DNA from: Megalonaias nervosa
Lineage: Eukaryota > Mollusca > Bivalvia > Unionida > Unionidae
Length of the DNA stretch: 64,000 bases
Direction of reading: 5' to 3'
Assembly: GCA_016617855.1 (NCBI GenBank)
Contig: JAECUM010004323.1
Span: 1-64,000 of the forward strand
This document shows, one piece after another, positions 11,661 through 23,765 of the stretch. Numbering within the stretch: position 1 is the stretch's first letter; each line of letters begins with the position of its first letter. The position numbers were made by a program, and so were the translations under genes. A model generated the notes under the pieces. The model made no database searches. It had not been told where the DNA came from and worked only from the letters and a program-made list of their open reading frames with translations.

Positions 11661-12312
11661 GTATATGCAGAGGCGGACTTACCATTAGGCAAAGGTCGGC
11701 AATTGCCTTAGGCCCCAAACTACCAAGGGTCCCGTAAAACGCCTCATAAACTTACGGTTACGATTTGTTGTCTTACTTTTCACCAATTAATTATATATCT
11801 AAACATCGATACGCTACAATGCTATCCGAATGTTTAATTCATGATGAGTATCTCCCCCCCAGTCCCCACTACATTGGACTATTCCATTATCCTACTGCGC
11901 ATCTGCGTGTGTGTTTGTAAACAAACGGCTCAGCTCACTCTCCCAGTGACTGTAGCTACAGCTGCGAGAAGTTTCTCATCACTGAAACTCATTAAAATGT
12001 ACCTCAGGTCAACTATGTCACAGGACAGGCTGTCTGCATTTGCTGTTCTCTCCACATAGCATGAAGTCAGCAAGTCATTGGACATGGAATTAGTGATCAC
12101 AAGATTTGCTGAGACCAAGGCTCACAAGGTCACCTTAGGAGCACAAGATAGAAGACTGAAGACCATCGCTGTGTGAAGACTGGTGACAAGTTACAAGTAC
12201 ATCTTTCTCAGATAAATAAGGACTGAAAAGGGGGAGAACAAGGGTTGTGGAGGGTCCCATGCCTGTGTTTGCCTTAGGCCTCAAAATGACTAAATCCGCC
12301 ACTGGGTATATG
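11660..12312. mobile_element. Internally deleted hAT-superfamily DNA transposon with 8-bp TSDs
   Basis: The element body is 11668-12304 (637 bp). It starts CAGAGGCGGACTTA and ends TAAATCCGCCACTG, which are inverted copies (CAGWGGCGGAYTTA). It is flanked by a perfect 8-bp duplication, GGTATATG, at 11660-11667 and 12305-12312. A subterminal direct repeat, TTGCCTTAGGCC, occurs at 11703-11714 and 12269-12280. CAG-type ends and 8-bp duplications are diagnostic of hAT elements. The body retains only the C-terminal part of the transposase, so this is a deletion derivative, probably moved by a full-length relative. Confidence 0.95.
11841..12150 (+). pseudogene. hAT transposase C-terminal (dimerisation) remnant
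   Basis: The frame 11841-12059 encodes 72 residues. Residues 32-72 match the hAT C-terminal dimerisation domain as I know it: LTLPVTVATAARSFSSLKLI, then KMYLRSTMSQDRLSAFAVLS. The family's usual AERSFS is AARSFS here. A TAG at 12057-12059 interrupts the frame. The same frame stays open beyond it and continues in family style (HEVSKSLDMELVITRFAETK), so the TAG looks like a nonsense mutation and not a natural end. The N-terminal zinc finger and the catalytic RNase-H-like core are absent. It lies wholly inside the transposon and is non-functional. The intact enzyme would act as a nuclear cut-and-paste transposase. Confidence 0.9.
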
Positions 12313-13280
12313 ATGTAATTTCCTTTGTCTGTAGGATGATACTGTTTATCATGAGTTAATGATGATTGCATATTTATATATGATTTTGTAATGCTTAAAT
12401 GATCTTGCAGGTTATTAGTTATTGTAAGCTAGAATTTAGTGAATCTTATGCAATAGTAATCAAGCATTTATCTTACTGAGTGGAACTGACTAGCTAGGTA
12501 TAAGAAGTCGTATAGTAACGTATGCTGATATTTATGGCAACGTTGTTGTAAACACCGCACGTGTTAATTTCTAGTCAATCGCTAGTGGAGCAAGGCAATG
12601 AGCTGTTTAATTAAGGTCAGACTTGGATGTATATTGCAATAGTCATTTGTACTAGAGATAACGGTTGTACCTTACCTCAAATACAGTAAATCTGTAAGGA
12701 CCGTTAATCATTAAGGTCACATTATGTCAGAATTTATGCAGTGTGGATAACTATTTACGTTTCTGAATAACGAAAGAAAGAGAATTTTATATACTGATAG
12801 GATGTGATACGCATAGCGATTTAGTCATAATCTTGTCATTTAAGGGAACAGCTTTCTCTATCCCTCCCCGAGAACCCAATGAGGACAGTCCAAGAGGGAA
12901 GTCTGCAAACAGAGAGTTCGGAATAGAAAGGTCAGAGGAAGAACCAAGCATACAAGCTAGATGTGGAATACACAAAGTCAACAGAGGAACGATGCCAGAT
13001 GATGCAAGTCAGGCATGGACATTGTACTCTTTTCACCACTTGTTACTATGATGAACGAATCCGTAAATTGAACACTACTATTAAATTCCATTTCAACATC
13101 ATTGAACACCTCTTTACAACATCATACATAAACTCGTAAATGCATTCTCATTTATCTTAATATCTTTTATGCACACATGTGGTTCTCCCTAATCCTTCAG
13201 GACACTTTCTGATTCAGACTAAGATTTGGCTTGAGTATGAAGAAATAAAAACCTAACTGGAAATAAAGAACAATTCTCTT
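12313..13280. other. Low-repeat island with a coding-like patch and polyadenylation signals
   Basis: The island continues past the hAT element. Bases about 12845-13050 are GC-richer and open in one plus frame (12833-13051, 72 codons), following an acceptor-like GTCATTTAAG. AATAAA occurs near 13245 and AAATAAAG near 13260. An E-box-like CACGTG lies near 12558. It could be the 3' exon of a transcript starting in 10739-11334. The peptide is not recognised. Confidence 0.25.
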
Positions 13281-15360
13281 TTTGAAGGCTGTTCCTTTAG
13301 TATCAAATACATGTTCACATTGAAGGTGTCCTGGCAGCTCAGTGATTCACATGTTCATACATGTGAACCTCCTGGCTTGAAGGAATTTCCTCAAAAGATG
13401 ATGCGTGTCGCTCATCTCTCTTATCACTCATCTAAATCTCCTGCTTACTCAGAATTATTATTTTAAAAATTCCAGAACATAATTTTTTTTTTCTTTTTCT
13501 TCACATCTTTCTAGAAATGTATATTTACGATAAAGACAACCTGTGATCAGATGACTGTTAACTTCGAGCATTACATTTTTATTCTTATTTGACAGACAAT
13601 AACTTAAAGGTAATGACTGAACTGTACTATGTGTGATCAGTAGAAATTCAGAATTGAACACAGACATTAATTGATTATGACTGGGTTACTCAAGAGCTCA
13701 AGCAACATAGAACAATTAACTTGGATTCTTTCAGCAGGGTTGCTCTGGCTTTTTGTTAAACTTCAAATTCAAGTTTGGGGATCAAACGATTTTCAAAAAG
13801 GATAAAAGACATTAATGGATTATGGACGAATTAGCCATTACAAAAGAGCTCAGGTGAGGTACAACAGGTAGGTTTGGCTTCATTATTTTAAGTTTGTCTA
13901 GGTATCTAGGCATGCATTAATTCCTAATGTTAATAATGCCAGATTATAAACAACTGAAATGTCACACAAAATTCAATAATGGATAGAAACAGGATTTCCA
14001 AAGGTTATAACCAGGTTTAAACGTACATAAACATGCATTCTGCCATTTGCATAAATACAACTGACCTATTGTCACTTGTCAATCATGCTGATCAATTGAC
14101 CAATCAGCGAGCATAAATTAGACACACATCCAGGCATTGCTTACATCTGCCATTTTCCTCCGACAAGATGCTTGTGGCAATAATGAATTGATTATGATAA
14201 GTAGTTAAAAATTTTGCAATGATTTGTTGATTTCTCAATCAATAAGGGTGAAACGAAGGCAGTGGGAGCCTTGTAATTCTTACTGTCCAAATCCAAATTG
14301 TCTAAATGGAATAATTAGATTTATTCCTTTCCCGAAACATAGACAAAACTTCGATGGATAAAGACTTTTTTTGTGGTCCCATGTATGATCAACTGAATAT
14401 GGAAACAACTGATGGCAATTAAAACATGTTTGTTTGCATAAAAGTATGTAGAAAAGCATGTCCCATTGATGGCTTGAAGGAAAACAAAAAAGAATTGAAA
14501 AATTGAAAAATATATGTAAAAATAAATATGTCTAGATTATGGGTGTAGAACCCTTTAACTTTCGGGCTTTGATGTATATTATTTTTTCTTGTATAGGAAG
14601 TACTGAACCCCAAACTGCATTTATTTTAAAGTTTGAAAATTTACACTTCAATGTTGGCTTGTCCTAAAAGCAATGATTTATCGTCTCAAAAAATTTTAGA
14701 CACTTGAGTGACTCTTTACTTTCTCATTGGACTGAAGGAGGGGTGAGGATACAAAAATGTAATAATAAAGAAATACATAAACAATATTTTCAGATAATTA
14801 TCTACCAATATATTAAGCATGCATTTACATGTTTACATCAACAGATATCATTGATCAAAATTCCATCTGATGAACATAGTAGAACTTTAAAATTATTATG
14901 TATAACAGTATACTTCTAAACAGTAATTATTTATGATTTTGTTATTAATTTTTAATTCATTTACTTCCATGGCAGCATGAACATAAGCCAGATAAAATTA
15001 ATAAGGATAAGGTTATATACTAAATACATTAGCATCTTTTGGAGTGAATTTCCTTGTACATGAATAAGTTCTTGAGCAGCTTTAAAATTTAATTTTATTA
15101 TTTACTGAAAAGAAACCCAAAGATTATTACTATACGAATTTGAACTACAAATATAAATATTGTCTACTGCAGTATAATTTATGCAACTTTGAAATTTTAC
15201 ATTTTTAAGAATAATACAAATCATTTTCAATAAACATATCACTTAAGCTGAAACATATTTCTTTGCCAAATACTGAATGTTTGTCGGAGGTTAGCAGGGC
15301 ATCATGTCACGTGATTTGGTAGGTGGAGGGATCGATCATCTTGCGTAAGGTCAATTTTAA
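13281..15360. other. AT-rich unique sequence with one diverged duplication
   Basis: Two diverged copies about 145 bp apart start AGACATTAATTGATTATG near 13662 and AGACATTAATGGATTATG near 13807. Otherwise I see no gene, array or recognised element. Short frames (13458-13667, 14419-14613 and 14704-14919) are AT-rich chance frames. Confidence 0.4.
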
Positions 15361-15705
15361 GAAGAACTTCTAAAATTTGACCCAGATAACACCAATCTTG
15401 AGCAGTTTGGACAGGTAATCACCAACCTGAATTTATCTCCATGGCAGGAAACAGATTTAACTTCTTGGTGGATCTGTAGAGTTGCACATACAGTAGTTTG
15501 CGATATTTCAATGCAGACACTAAAAGGTCATTTTCTGAGAAAAATTCAGGCTGACTCCAAAGGGAACCTGGATCCAGTAAGGATAAATGATCTCCTAAGT
15601 GATGAGATCAGCAAGGATGAGGACTACCACAGATATATTATTCAAGGCACTGATCTATTTAGTAAGGCTAAAAATTCCTGTGCTACACATATTAGGACAG
15701 TGTGA
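15361..15705 (+). CDS. Unrecognised 114-codon open frame (exon or gene fragment)
   Basis: The frame is open from just after a TAA at 15358 to a TGA at 15703-15705. The first ATG in it is at 15511. The encoded peptide has balanced composition with Trp, Cys, His and charged residues. It runs from EELLKFDPDNTNLEQFGQVI through LSPWQETDLTSWWICRVAHT to SKDEDYHRYIIQGTDLFSKA. That is unlike the low-complexity translations elsewhere in the window. I do not recognise the family. No strong 5' polypyrimidine acceptor precedes it. A donor-like ACAG/GTAATC occurs inside it near 15414. It could be a terminal exon, a retrotransposed fragment or a decayed gene. No transmembrane segment or catalytic motif is evident, and the neighbouring sequence gives no clue to its role. 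Confidence 0.35.
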   Translation, partial: EELLKFDPDNTNLEQFGQVITNLNLSPWQETDLTSWWICRVAHTVVCDISMQTLKGHFLRKIQADSKGNLDPVRINDLLSDEISKDEDYHRYIIQGTDLFSKAKNSCATHIRTV

Positions 15706-16186
15706 AATACAGCAAGTAACTGTGAAAGAACTGATGTGATGAGACATGCATATTTTAATATATAAACAGTACATCTGAAGAACAGATTTCATTTTTGCCC
15801 ATTTGCATGCTTAAAAATCAGTTCAGTGAAAATCCTCCTCATCTGAAGTTAAAACTCTTGAACAAAATGTGCAAATCTTTATTCATTTGTCCCATGGTGA
15901 CCGCTCTGTTCTGTCACATGTATACATGCTTAACTAGAACAGTACAGATTCAAATCCCACCCACATTCGGCTGGGTCAGCCACAATGGAGTGTCTCTGGG
16001 CTAAGCACTTTATTCTTAAACTTAGTCTAGTATAACATTTCATGTGCTGATGAGCATTACCCCTCCACCCAAATCACCATCTCCTCTGCAATAAATCCAA
16101 TACTAGTGTAACCATGAAGAATCTTAATACAGAAAGGATCTTCTGTATGAACCATATCCAAATTACATAACAAAATGACACAACAT
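15706..16186 (+). other. Unique sequence with a possible SINE fragment
   Basis: Bases about 15890-16010 contain a B-box-like AGATTCAAATCCC, followed by GGCTGGGTCAGCCACAATGG and CTCTGGGCTAAGCACTTTA. The last two resemble the body of a tRNA-derived SINE. No second copy in the window confirms it. The 15795-16004 frame crosses this segment and is not protein-like. Confidence 0.3.
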
Positions 16187-17035
16187 GCAAGAGTCTCTTG
16201 AAGGGACTGACACTCTACAGGGTGAAAATAATTTCTAGGAAATCAAGATAAGACTATCTTCCTTTTACCTGCTTAATGTTGAAACCATCTTTGTTATTCT
16301 TTAATGATAGCAAGATTTTCACATTAGCTGCTTTTGGTGGAAATATTGGATGTCAGATTGACACCATTTTCATTTAGGACAAAGTAGACATAATCAGAAT
16401 TCTTTTGGTTAAAACCCAATGTCATAATGATCATCCTTTCTGGGGGAATAGTGACAACATGATTTTCATGACAGCCTTTATGGCAACCATATTGAGAGTA
16501 TGACTGGCACCATTTTCATTTAGGACCAACCAGGTATCATAAAATCCCATGTTGATCTAGCCATCAATTTGGGAGTAGAGATAACAATATTTTCAAGACA
16601 GCCACCATTTTGGCCATATGGAGGAAGGTTAGTCATTTTTATTTAGGACCAAGTAGACACCACAAAACCTCTTTTGATGACTTCCTCTTTAGGCAGAGTA
16701 GCTGGCCACATATTGGCTGTCAAATCAGCACCATTTTAATTTAAGATCAACAAAACATCACAATAAATCTTTTAGTGAAAATCCCATGCTGACATGACCA
16801 TCCATGTTGGGGGAGAAGCTATAAAAAGATTTTCAAGATGGCACTATGGTGGACATGTTGGACCCCAGATTAGCACCATTTTTATTTAGGACTAACTAGA
16901 CATCATAAGAAGTCTTTTAGTGAAAACTCCATTTTTTTATGACCATGCATTCAGGAGGAGTAGCAATAACATTTTCAAGATGGCTACCATGGCAGCCATA
17001 TTGGACAACAGATCAACATCATGTTTATACATATC
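16187..17035. repeat. Degenerate 140-155-bp repeat family (family S), block 1
   Basis: The block opens with CAAGAGTCTCTTGAAGGGAC, then five or six diverged units. Each unit contains 'ATAACAAGATTTTCAAGATGGC', '(T)GGCCATATTGGATGTCAGA', 'GGCACCATTTTCATTTAGGACC', 'AACTAGACATCATAAGAAGTC' and 'AAAACCCCATGTTGATATGACCATCC'. The repeated 'AAGATGGC(T/C)' phrase translates poorly, so it is not coding. Confidence 0.85.
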
Positions 17036-17660
17036 ATTTTTGACATTATCGGACTGCTATTATTATAATGAGGTTTAACCCAAATAACATTTTGTAAGCA
17101 CAGACAGAATATTATGTCAAATATGGTACATATTCCTTTGCAACCAATTTATTCATTCATTCATTCATTCATTCTTCATCTTGGCATTATATCAATAATG
17201 AATTTTGGACAAGAACTTCAAATTTAACAGTACATGTATTAACTTTAATGGCATGATATAAATAGATGGAAATTTAGGTAAGGAGATCTCCGAAATCAAA
17301 CCTAGAAATTTCATTACATGCTTCATAAATAAATAAATCATCAGGTTGTTTTTTTACAAGCCTATAAATTTGTAATTGCATATCATATACCTCATTACAC
17401 TGAATGCTCACCTAAGTTAGCAGGAATTTTCTGTAAAACACTGTCATCTGTTTTCTAAAGTGTTTGAAACTTTTTTACCTCTTAATTTTTATTTGCTTAC
17501 CTTTTAAATTATTTTAACGTCTCTACTTGCCATTTTTGATACCCAAGGACTACATGTTATGTTTCTTTGGATTTTGCATCTTTTATTTTTATGTTTACAT
17601 TTTCTGCAACTAAGTTTTAAATGGGACTACATCACCAAGATTGAGCTGACTTGCCATTAA
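17036..17660. other. AT-rich sequence with an (ATTC)n tract
   Basis: Apart from (ATTC)n at about 17150-17175 nothing is recognised. Confidence 0.5.
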
Positions 17661-17667
17661 ACCCATG

Positions 17668-17668
17668 C

Positions 17669-17723
<55 letters not shown>

Positions 17724-17812
17724 CATATCTACCTACCTACCTACCTACCTACATATGCACACACACAAGCACACACATGCATGCACACTCACACACACAC
17801 ATTTCTGAAGAT
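17668..17812. repeat. Compound microsatellite: (TA)n(CA)n(TA)n(TACC)n(CA)n
   Basis: Successive pure tracts are a TA run, a CA run of about 15 units, another TA run, six TACC units, then an imperfect CA-rich tail with CATGCATGCA. Confidence 0.95.
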
Positions 17813-18705
17813 GCAATGAGCTGTTGACACCACAACATAAAGAAGCAGCCAGATTAGAAGTGTACAAAAACATGTTTGTTCGTTACAAAGTTTCAAGTGT
17901 ACTTGACATTAAGAAATGAATGCCTGTTTTGTTTTTATAAGCCCTTGGTGTAAAATACTTCCATGTCTGATGAAATACTTTAATGTCTGAATACCAGATG
18001 TCTGTCTCATTTGATTTATCACATAGAATTTGGTCCCAGATCTATATCACAGATGGTCTGCCTAGAGTTCACAAAGAATTCTACTCTGTCACAATTTATT
18101 TTTACAAAGAAAAAATTTGGGGCTTCTGCATTTTATGACATTTTGTGCACTGGTTAAATTTTACTTGATATACAATTTTCATGGTTGTTTTATAGTCATG
18201 GAAGACTCAAGACCGCTTCATTGCAAATATCATGGTGAAAAGCCGTACGAAATGACTCACCATGCTTGTTGTGAGAGAGTGATATGTTATGATCCTGTTA
18301 TGGTGCTTTGGTTATTGTTATCTAAGAGATGATTGACCATGGTGTTATTGCCTGGATTGAGTAATTAATAACATAAAATATGAAATTAATGGATGGAATG
18401 ATAGAGATCTAATAAAGATATAGAATAGAACAACTCGAGCCCCCATATGTAAAATACAACAATTTAGTCAATTGCATAAACAAAATGAAACTAAACATGA
18501 CATTTGAATGATACACTTTCTCTTAGAAATAGAATCACAAAATTTATGCAAAATCCAATTAGGCATTCTGTTATACCAATAAAACAAATTTCATTATAGA
18601 ATTGATTGAATGACTGAACTCAAATTGCCGGACCATCAGCAAAACCTGGTCCCTTCCGGCCCTTTCCAAATCACTGTTGGAATGATCAGCGTTGCCATAT
18701 TTCTT
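17813..18705. other. Unique sequence, nothing recognised
   Basis: No convincing exon or repeat. The frame at 18117-18332 is AT-rich and lacks recognisable features. Confidence 0.4.
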
Positions 18706-18726
18706 GTTGTTCTCTCTCTCTCTGCT

Positions 18727-18758
<32 letters not shown>

Positions 18759-18764
18759 TCTCCA
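18706..18764. repeat. (TC)n microsatellite with interruptions
   Basis: CT runs are broken by TGCTT and TGTCT. It creates Ser/Leu-rich (plus) and Arg/Glu-rich (minus) translations at 18571-18951 that are not genes. Confidence 0.95.
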
Positions 18765-21284
18765 ACCTCTTTGGGTCATCAACCATAACTTGGCTGTCAG
18801 CTGTCTTTTCTCACAACGTGGCACAGGTATGGAGCTTTTTCTTCCCCTTTCCACCCTTTCAAGGCTAGCTCTTTCTATGCAGTCAACTCTCTCTCTGTTT
18901 CCGTGTCTCTCAAATTTTTCCAGACCGCCATCCCTTGGACAATTTATTTAACAAAAAAAATTACTTGTTAATTTCCTTGTAGTCCCTCAGACTGCCCTTT
19001 TCACAGAAACACTTGGATTGCCAAATTTTGCAAGGGAAATTACTTAAAATTTTGACTTTCATCTGGGAAACAAAATCAGCCATTTAGCTCAGGATTAATT
19101 TCTCTAACTGCCAAACTTTTAAAACTCCCATCGAAGTCAGAATAATTCTCTCCAGTCCACCTTCATTATTAGCTATTCTAGAAAATAATTTTATGACACT
19201 TCTTTCAATTGGCCCAAGACTTCCCAAAATTTGTCTCTGACTTGTCTCAATTTTGTAGTCTTCCTATACTAGACCCTATGTTACCATCTCTGTCAGACTG
19301 TTATCCTAGCAGTTCATAATTAAAATCCAATCATGCCCCACTAAGAGCATATCCCATCTGTCGCATTCAGCAATTTATTGTGATACTAGCCCAAACATCA
19401 AAGAAAATGGTTACATGTCATGCTGACAAGATGAAATGTACTGCCACAAAATATCTACAAAAATTTGCACCATTATACATGTATGTAATTTACACAAAAC
19501 AAACAAAGAAAAACTTAAAGATGAAAATGTAACTGTTACAAAAGCACTGTTAAGTCAACAATGTTCAGATACATATATTGTCACACTTGTCAAAGAGGCC
19601 ACCTTTGCAATGCAATCAAACCCCCTTTGCAATCAAAGCCCCTTAAGCCAATAAAGTCAAAATAAATAAAACCTATTTTAGTGGACACCTATATATAAAG
19701 ACCACATGCTTTTAAAGAATATTTAACAACTCATCTTTCAAAACCATAACCTCCAAATAAAGGACACATGTCTCTAATGGACATTTCTTGTATGGTTCCC
19801 TAATGGTAAATTTATAGATATATTTCACTGATTATTAGAGGGTAACTCATTTTTCTCTAAAATCCTCTTTTTGCTCTTTTTACTTAACTGCTGCCAAAAA
19901 TGCTAACAGCAATGTGTCTAAATTACTGCTGAATGGACAGGTCTATCATGTCCACTGAGCAGTTTTGTCACAAAAAAGTGATTTTATCCCACTTCAAATG
20001 TTCCCAAAATGCTTTATTGGATGGTCCTGGAACAAGAAGAATATCCTGAAGAAAACAAGTTGGCTCAAAGAAATCGTTGTCAGACCAAAATCCTCGAGTC
20101 AGGGCAATAATAGTAAATTTACAACCTATGTAAGAATAGAAATAGGATATCATGTTTGCATGCAAGCATTACTTCCATCTTGGACCAATTACCAGTATGA
20201 AAACAATTAAGATAAAATCTTTGATGGTAGGAACTATAAGGATAATAGTTGTAACTAACTCCCTATCTCTCGAAACAATGTTAAACACCCCAAAACTCCG
20301 CCTTTCCCAAAGATCATAGTAGCGATAGAATAAAATAAAAAACATATAAAAATTTCATTCCATGAAGGCCAAGATAAAGAAATTACTCAAATGCGGCAGT
20401 AAATCATTTGTTTATATCCATGTTTAAGGGATAATTCAAAGAGCCATGGAGCCAGATGGTGAGGTTCTGGCTGCTGTGCTAGCAATGCAGACAAAGCATA
20501 TTTGCACATTTGCAGACTTATTGCTGAGGTGTTTCAGCATTAAATTGTATTATGTTTTTTTATCTAATTAATCCCGTCCCAAATGTGGCCCTAAAATGCA
20601 GAGGTCCCCACTTGTAGACCCTAAAATGCAGAGGTCATGTTAAAATACATCAGTGATTTCCACAATACCTGGGAGGAAGATAAAACACTAGTCTGATAAA
20701 TCAGCCCCCAAACCTGTACTGATACAGACAAGTGGCTTAGGGTTTGTTTCTCCTCTTCATAAAATCATGCAATTGATGCAAATGGATCTGTCTACAACAC
20801 ATCAGTTTACATTTTAAACATTTACTGGTACTTCTCATGGCTCTTGATTTACAGTTGGTTAAAGGGGCTTTTTGACAATATGTACAGATTACTGCCAGAA
20901 AAAAATCCTGTTAAATAAACTTGTAAATTCACATGGAATAAACACAACCCCACCTCCTGTCACTATTTCAAATTTCATGGCTACATCCAGTTGTTCCTTC
21001 AGATCTAGCAACCAATCAAATGTGACTTTTGCTCATTCACTTATTTGAAAGTCTCAATTTCTTTAGTCATGTGACCTGACTCAAGCAACCCTGGATTTGT
21101 CATGTGACTGTCACATACAGTTAGGAAGCAAGTATCTACACATAACAGGCAAGAATATTTCAACTTACCAGTTAGTGTATTTCTCATTCAGTTCATTTAA
21201 CACTTGTTAGATAAAACCAAGAAAATGGTGGATAATCCAGAGACAATTTACTCGAGTCACATGACCAAAGCATCTGAAACTTTC
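18765..21284. other. Long stretch without gene or clear element
   Basis: It contains a short direct repeat, CCCTAAAATGCAGAGGTC, at about 20589 and 20617. The frames at 19436-19654 and 19965-20210 are unrecognised. A donor-like CTG/GTAAGT on the minus strand at 21171-21172 follows a short open stretch, but no exon can be supported. Confidence 0.4.
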
Positions 21285-22290
21285 AAATATTCAAATGTGC
21301 AAGAATTTCAGAATGGCTGCATTGGTGGCCATACTAGACACCAGATTAGCACCATTTTCAATTATGACCAACTAGACATCATATGAAGTCTTTTAGTGAA
21401 ACCTCCATGTTGATATGAACATCCATTAGGAAGAGTCATAATAACAAGATTTTCAAGATGGCTGCCATGGTGGCCATATTGGATGTCAGATCAGCACCAT
21501 TCATTAGGACCAACTAGACATCATTAGAAGTCTTTCAATAAGAATCCCATGTTGATTTAACCATCCATTCATGAGTAGTAATAACAAAATTTTCACGATG
21601 GCAGCTATATTTGATATCAGACTGGCACCATTTTCTTTTAGGAATTACAAGACATCATAAGAAGTCTTCTGGTGAAACCAAATGGCAACAGGGCTTTCTG
21701 CTGGTATGACTGTCCATTCAGGAGTAGAAGCAATAACAAGATTTTCAACATGGCCACTGAGGTGGCCATTGATCTTGAACCTAATATGGACTGAAAAACG
21801 CTGAACTTAACTGCACATACCCATCTGGCAAGTTTGGTTTAATCGATAATAATTAATTTTTTTTATTAAAGAAAAACAACTTAAGTTATTAAATTGGCAT
21901 CATTCAAGATATTCAGATCGCCATCATGGTATGATCATCATTTTCATTTAGGGCAGACTAGATATCCTAAGAAGACATTAAGTTAAAACCCCATGCCTAT
22001 ATGACCCTTTATTCATGAGGAGAGAGAAGTAACCATAACAAGGTCTTCAAGACAACAATCATGGTGTCCACATCTTAGTTCTAATCAACCAGAATTTTAA
22101 TTTTGACCAATTATATATTAAAAATATTTTAGTTAAAATCACATGTCACTATGTCTATCCATCAAAGAGAACTAACAATAAGATTTTCAAAACGAGTGTC
22201 ATGGCAGCCACTTTGGTGATGTAACCTGAAATCCTTATGTCAACATGTCCATACATTCAGAGGAAGTAGCCACAACAACATTTTCAAAAT
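21285..22290. repeat. Family S degenerate repeats, block 2
   Basis: About six diverged units carry 'AACAAGATTTTCAAGATGGC', 'CACCATTTTCATTTAGGACC' and 'AACTAGACATCATAAGAAGTC'. Unit starts near 21440, 21580 and 21734 give spacings of about 140 and 154 bp. An AT-rich gap at about 21790-21890 separates two sub-blocks. Confidence 0.85.
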
Positions 22291-23139
22291 GTAACAAGAA
22301 TGCCTCAAATGGATTGATGTACTAATGTCTGAAAAGAATTTCCAGGTGTTATGTACATTTAATTTATTTTGTGTGACTGACCTTTGTCTATAAATGAGAG
22401 TAGGAGTTTGGGCCTACCTGACTAATGCCTTTTTTAATAAGCAAGATATTATATCGTTAATATTTTGTCTATGATTGTAGATTGTATATTTAAATAATTA
22501 TCACTTGTAGGTCAACATGTTTATGTGGCCTTTTGACCTTGGAGGTTTCTAGAAGAAATCTTTTGTTTATGAATTTGATGGAAAAATGACGTCATCCTGG
22601 TTCTGTTGTGTCTTAAGTTTTTTATATTAGGGTTGTTTTTAATAGAATTAATCATTTCCATCCTTAACTTCAGTTCTGTGTTCACACTGCATTTGAGAGG
22701 AATCTTTTATTTAAATTATTTGTTAGAATTGCAACGTGCTCATTAATAATACTGGACTAAATCACTATTCTGTGATCAATGTGACTTCATTTAGAGACAG
22801 TTTGGATTATATCATTGTGACGCATTGAGACTATTAGCACATCAACATCCATTCCAGCCTACTGGTACATCAGCACTTTCAAGATTGGAACTCATTTGGA
22901 GCACCACTAGAATTAATTTGGAATAGTCTATACTTTTGAACTTGTGATAGAACCTTATAGGACTATTTGAGCTTTAATTCACAATACCGTAATTTCATTT
23001 AAGTTTTCATTTTGTATTCAAGGGAAGTAAATTATTTGTTGAATTTCACAAAAGTTGTTGGCTTTCACTCTTTTCTGTTACTTAGTTTATGACCATAGAG
23101 ATATAACGCAGGAATCTACGATAACATATTTTTTCTTCT
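22291..23139. mobile_element. Insertion-like segment splitting family S; possible solo LTR
   Basis: Family S repeats stop near 22290 and resume near 23140. The roughly 850 bp between is unique in the window. It can be read as starting TGTAACAAG and ending GATAACA, loosely inverted, with a TATA-like CTATAAATGAGAG near 22390. I found no clean target-site duplication, so a solo LTR is only one option. No protein frame is present. Confidence 0.3.
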
Positions 23140-23765
23140 TGTCAACTTCTGAATGTTGAAACCATCTCCAATATTCTTGAGTGCTAACAAAGTTTTCAAA
23201 CTGGCCAATGTGGTTTCAAAACTGGAATTCAGACTGGCACCATTTTTATTTAGGACCAACTAGACATCATCAGAAGTCTTTTGGTGAAAACCCTATGTCA
23301 ATATGACCATCCACTTCGTAGGAATACTGATAGCAAAATTATCAAGATAACCACCATGGTGGCCATGAAAAATTAGTACCAATTTTATTTAGGACCAACT
23401 AGATATAATAAGAAGTCTTCTCATGAAAACCCCATGTCAACATGACTTTCCATTTAGGAACTATAGCAATAACAAGACCTTCAAGGTGCCTGCTATGGTG
23501 GCCATACTTGATGTCAGTTCAGGATTATTTCTAGGACCAACTAGACATCATGGAAAGTTCCTTTGGTGAAAACTCCATGTTGATATAACCATCTGTCAAT
23601 TAATAGTAGTGATAAGATGAATTTCAAGATGGCTACAATGGTGGCCATATTTGAGGTCTGATAGGTACCATTTTAGTTTTGGACCAACTAGACAGTAAAA
23701 GAAGCCCATCCCATGTTAATTCCATGCTAACATGACCTTCCTTTTAAAAGTAGCAGCCACAAAAC
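23140..23765. repeat. Family S degenerate repeats, block 3
   Basis: This begins with a head-like ACTTCTGAATGTTGAAACCATC, as in the 16.2-kb block. About four units follow, with AAGATGGCTACAATGGTGGCC and ACCAACTAGACA phrases. Confidence 0.8.

Noticed and set aside
18571..18951. Arg/Glu-rich and Ser/Leu-rich frames
   Set aside because: Translation of a (TC)n microsatellite.
21172..21206. Minus-strand donor CTG/GTAAGT with a short phase-compatible frame
   Set aside because: The acceptor is weak and the encoded 11 residues show no CSPG character. Six-base donor matches are expected every few kilobases by chance.
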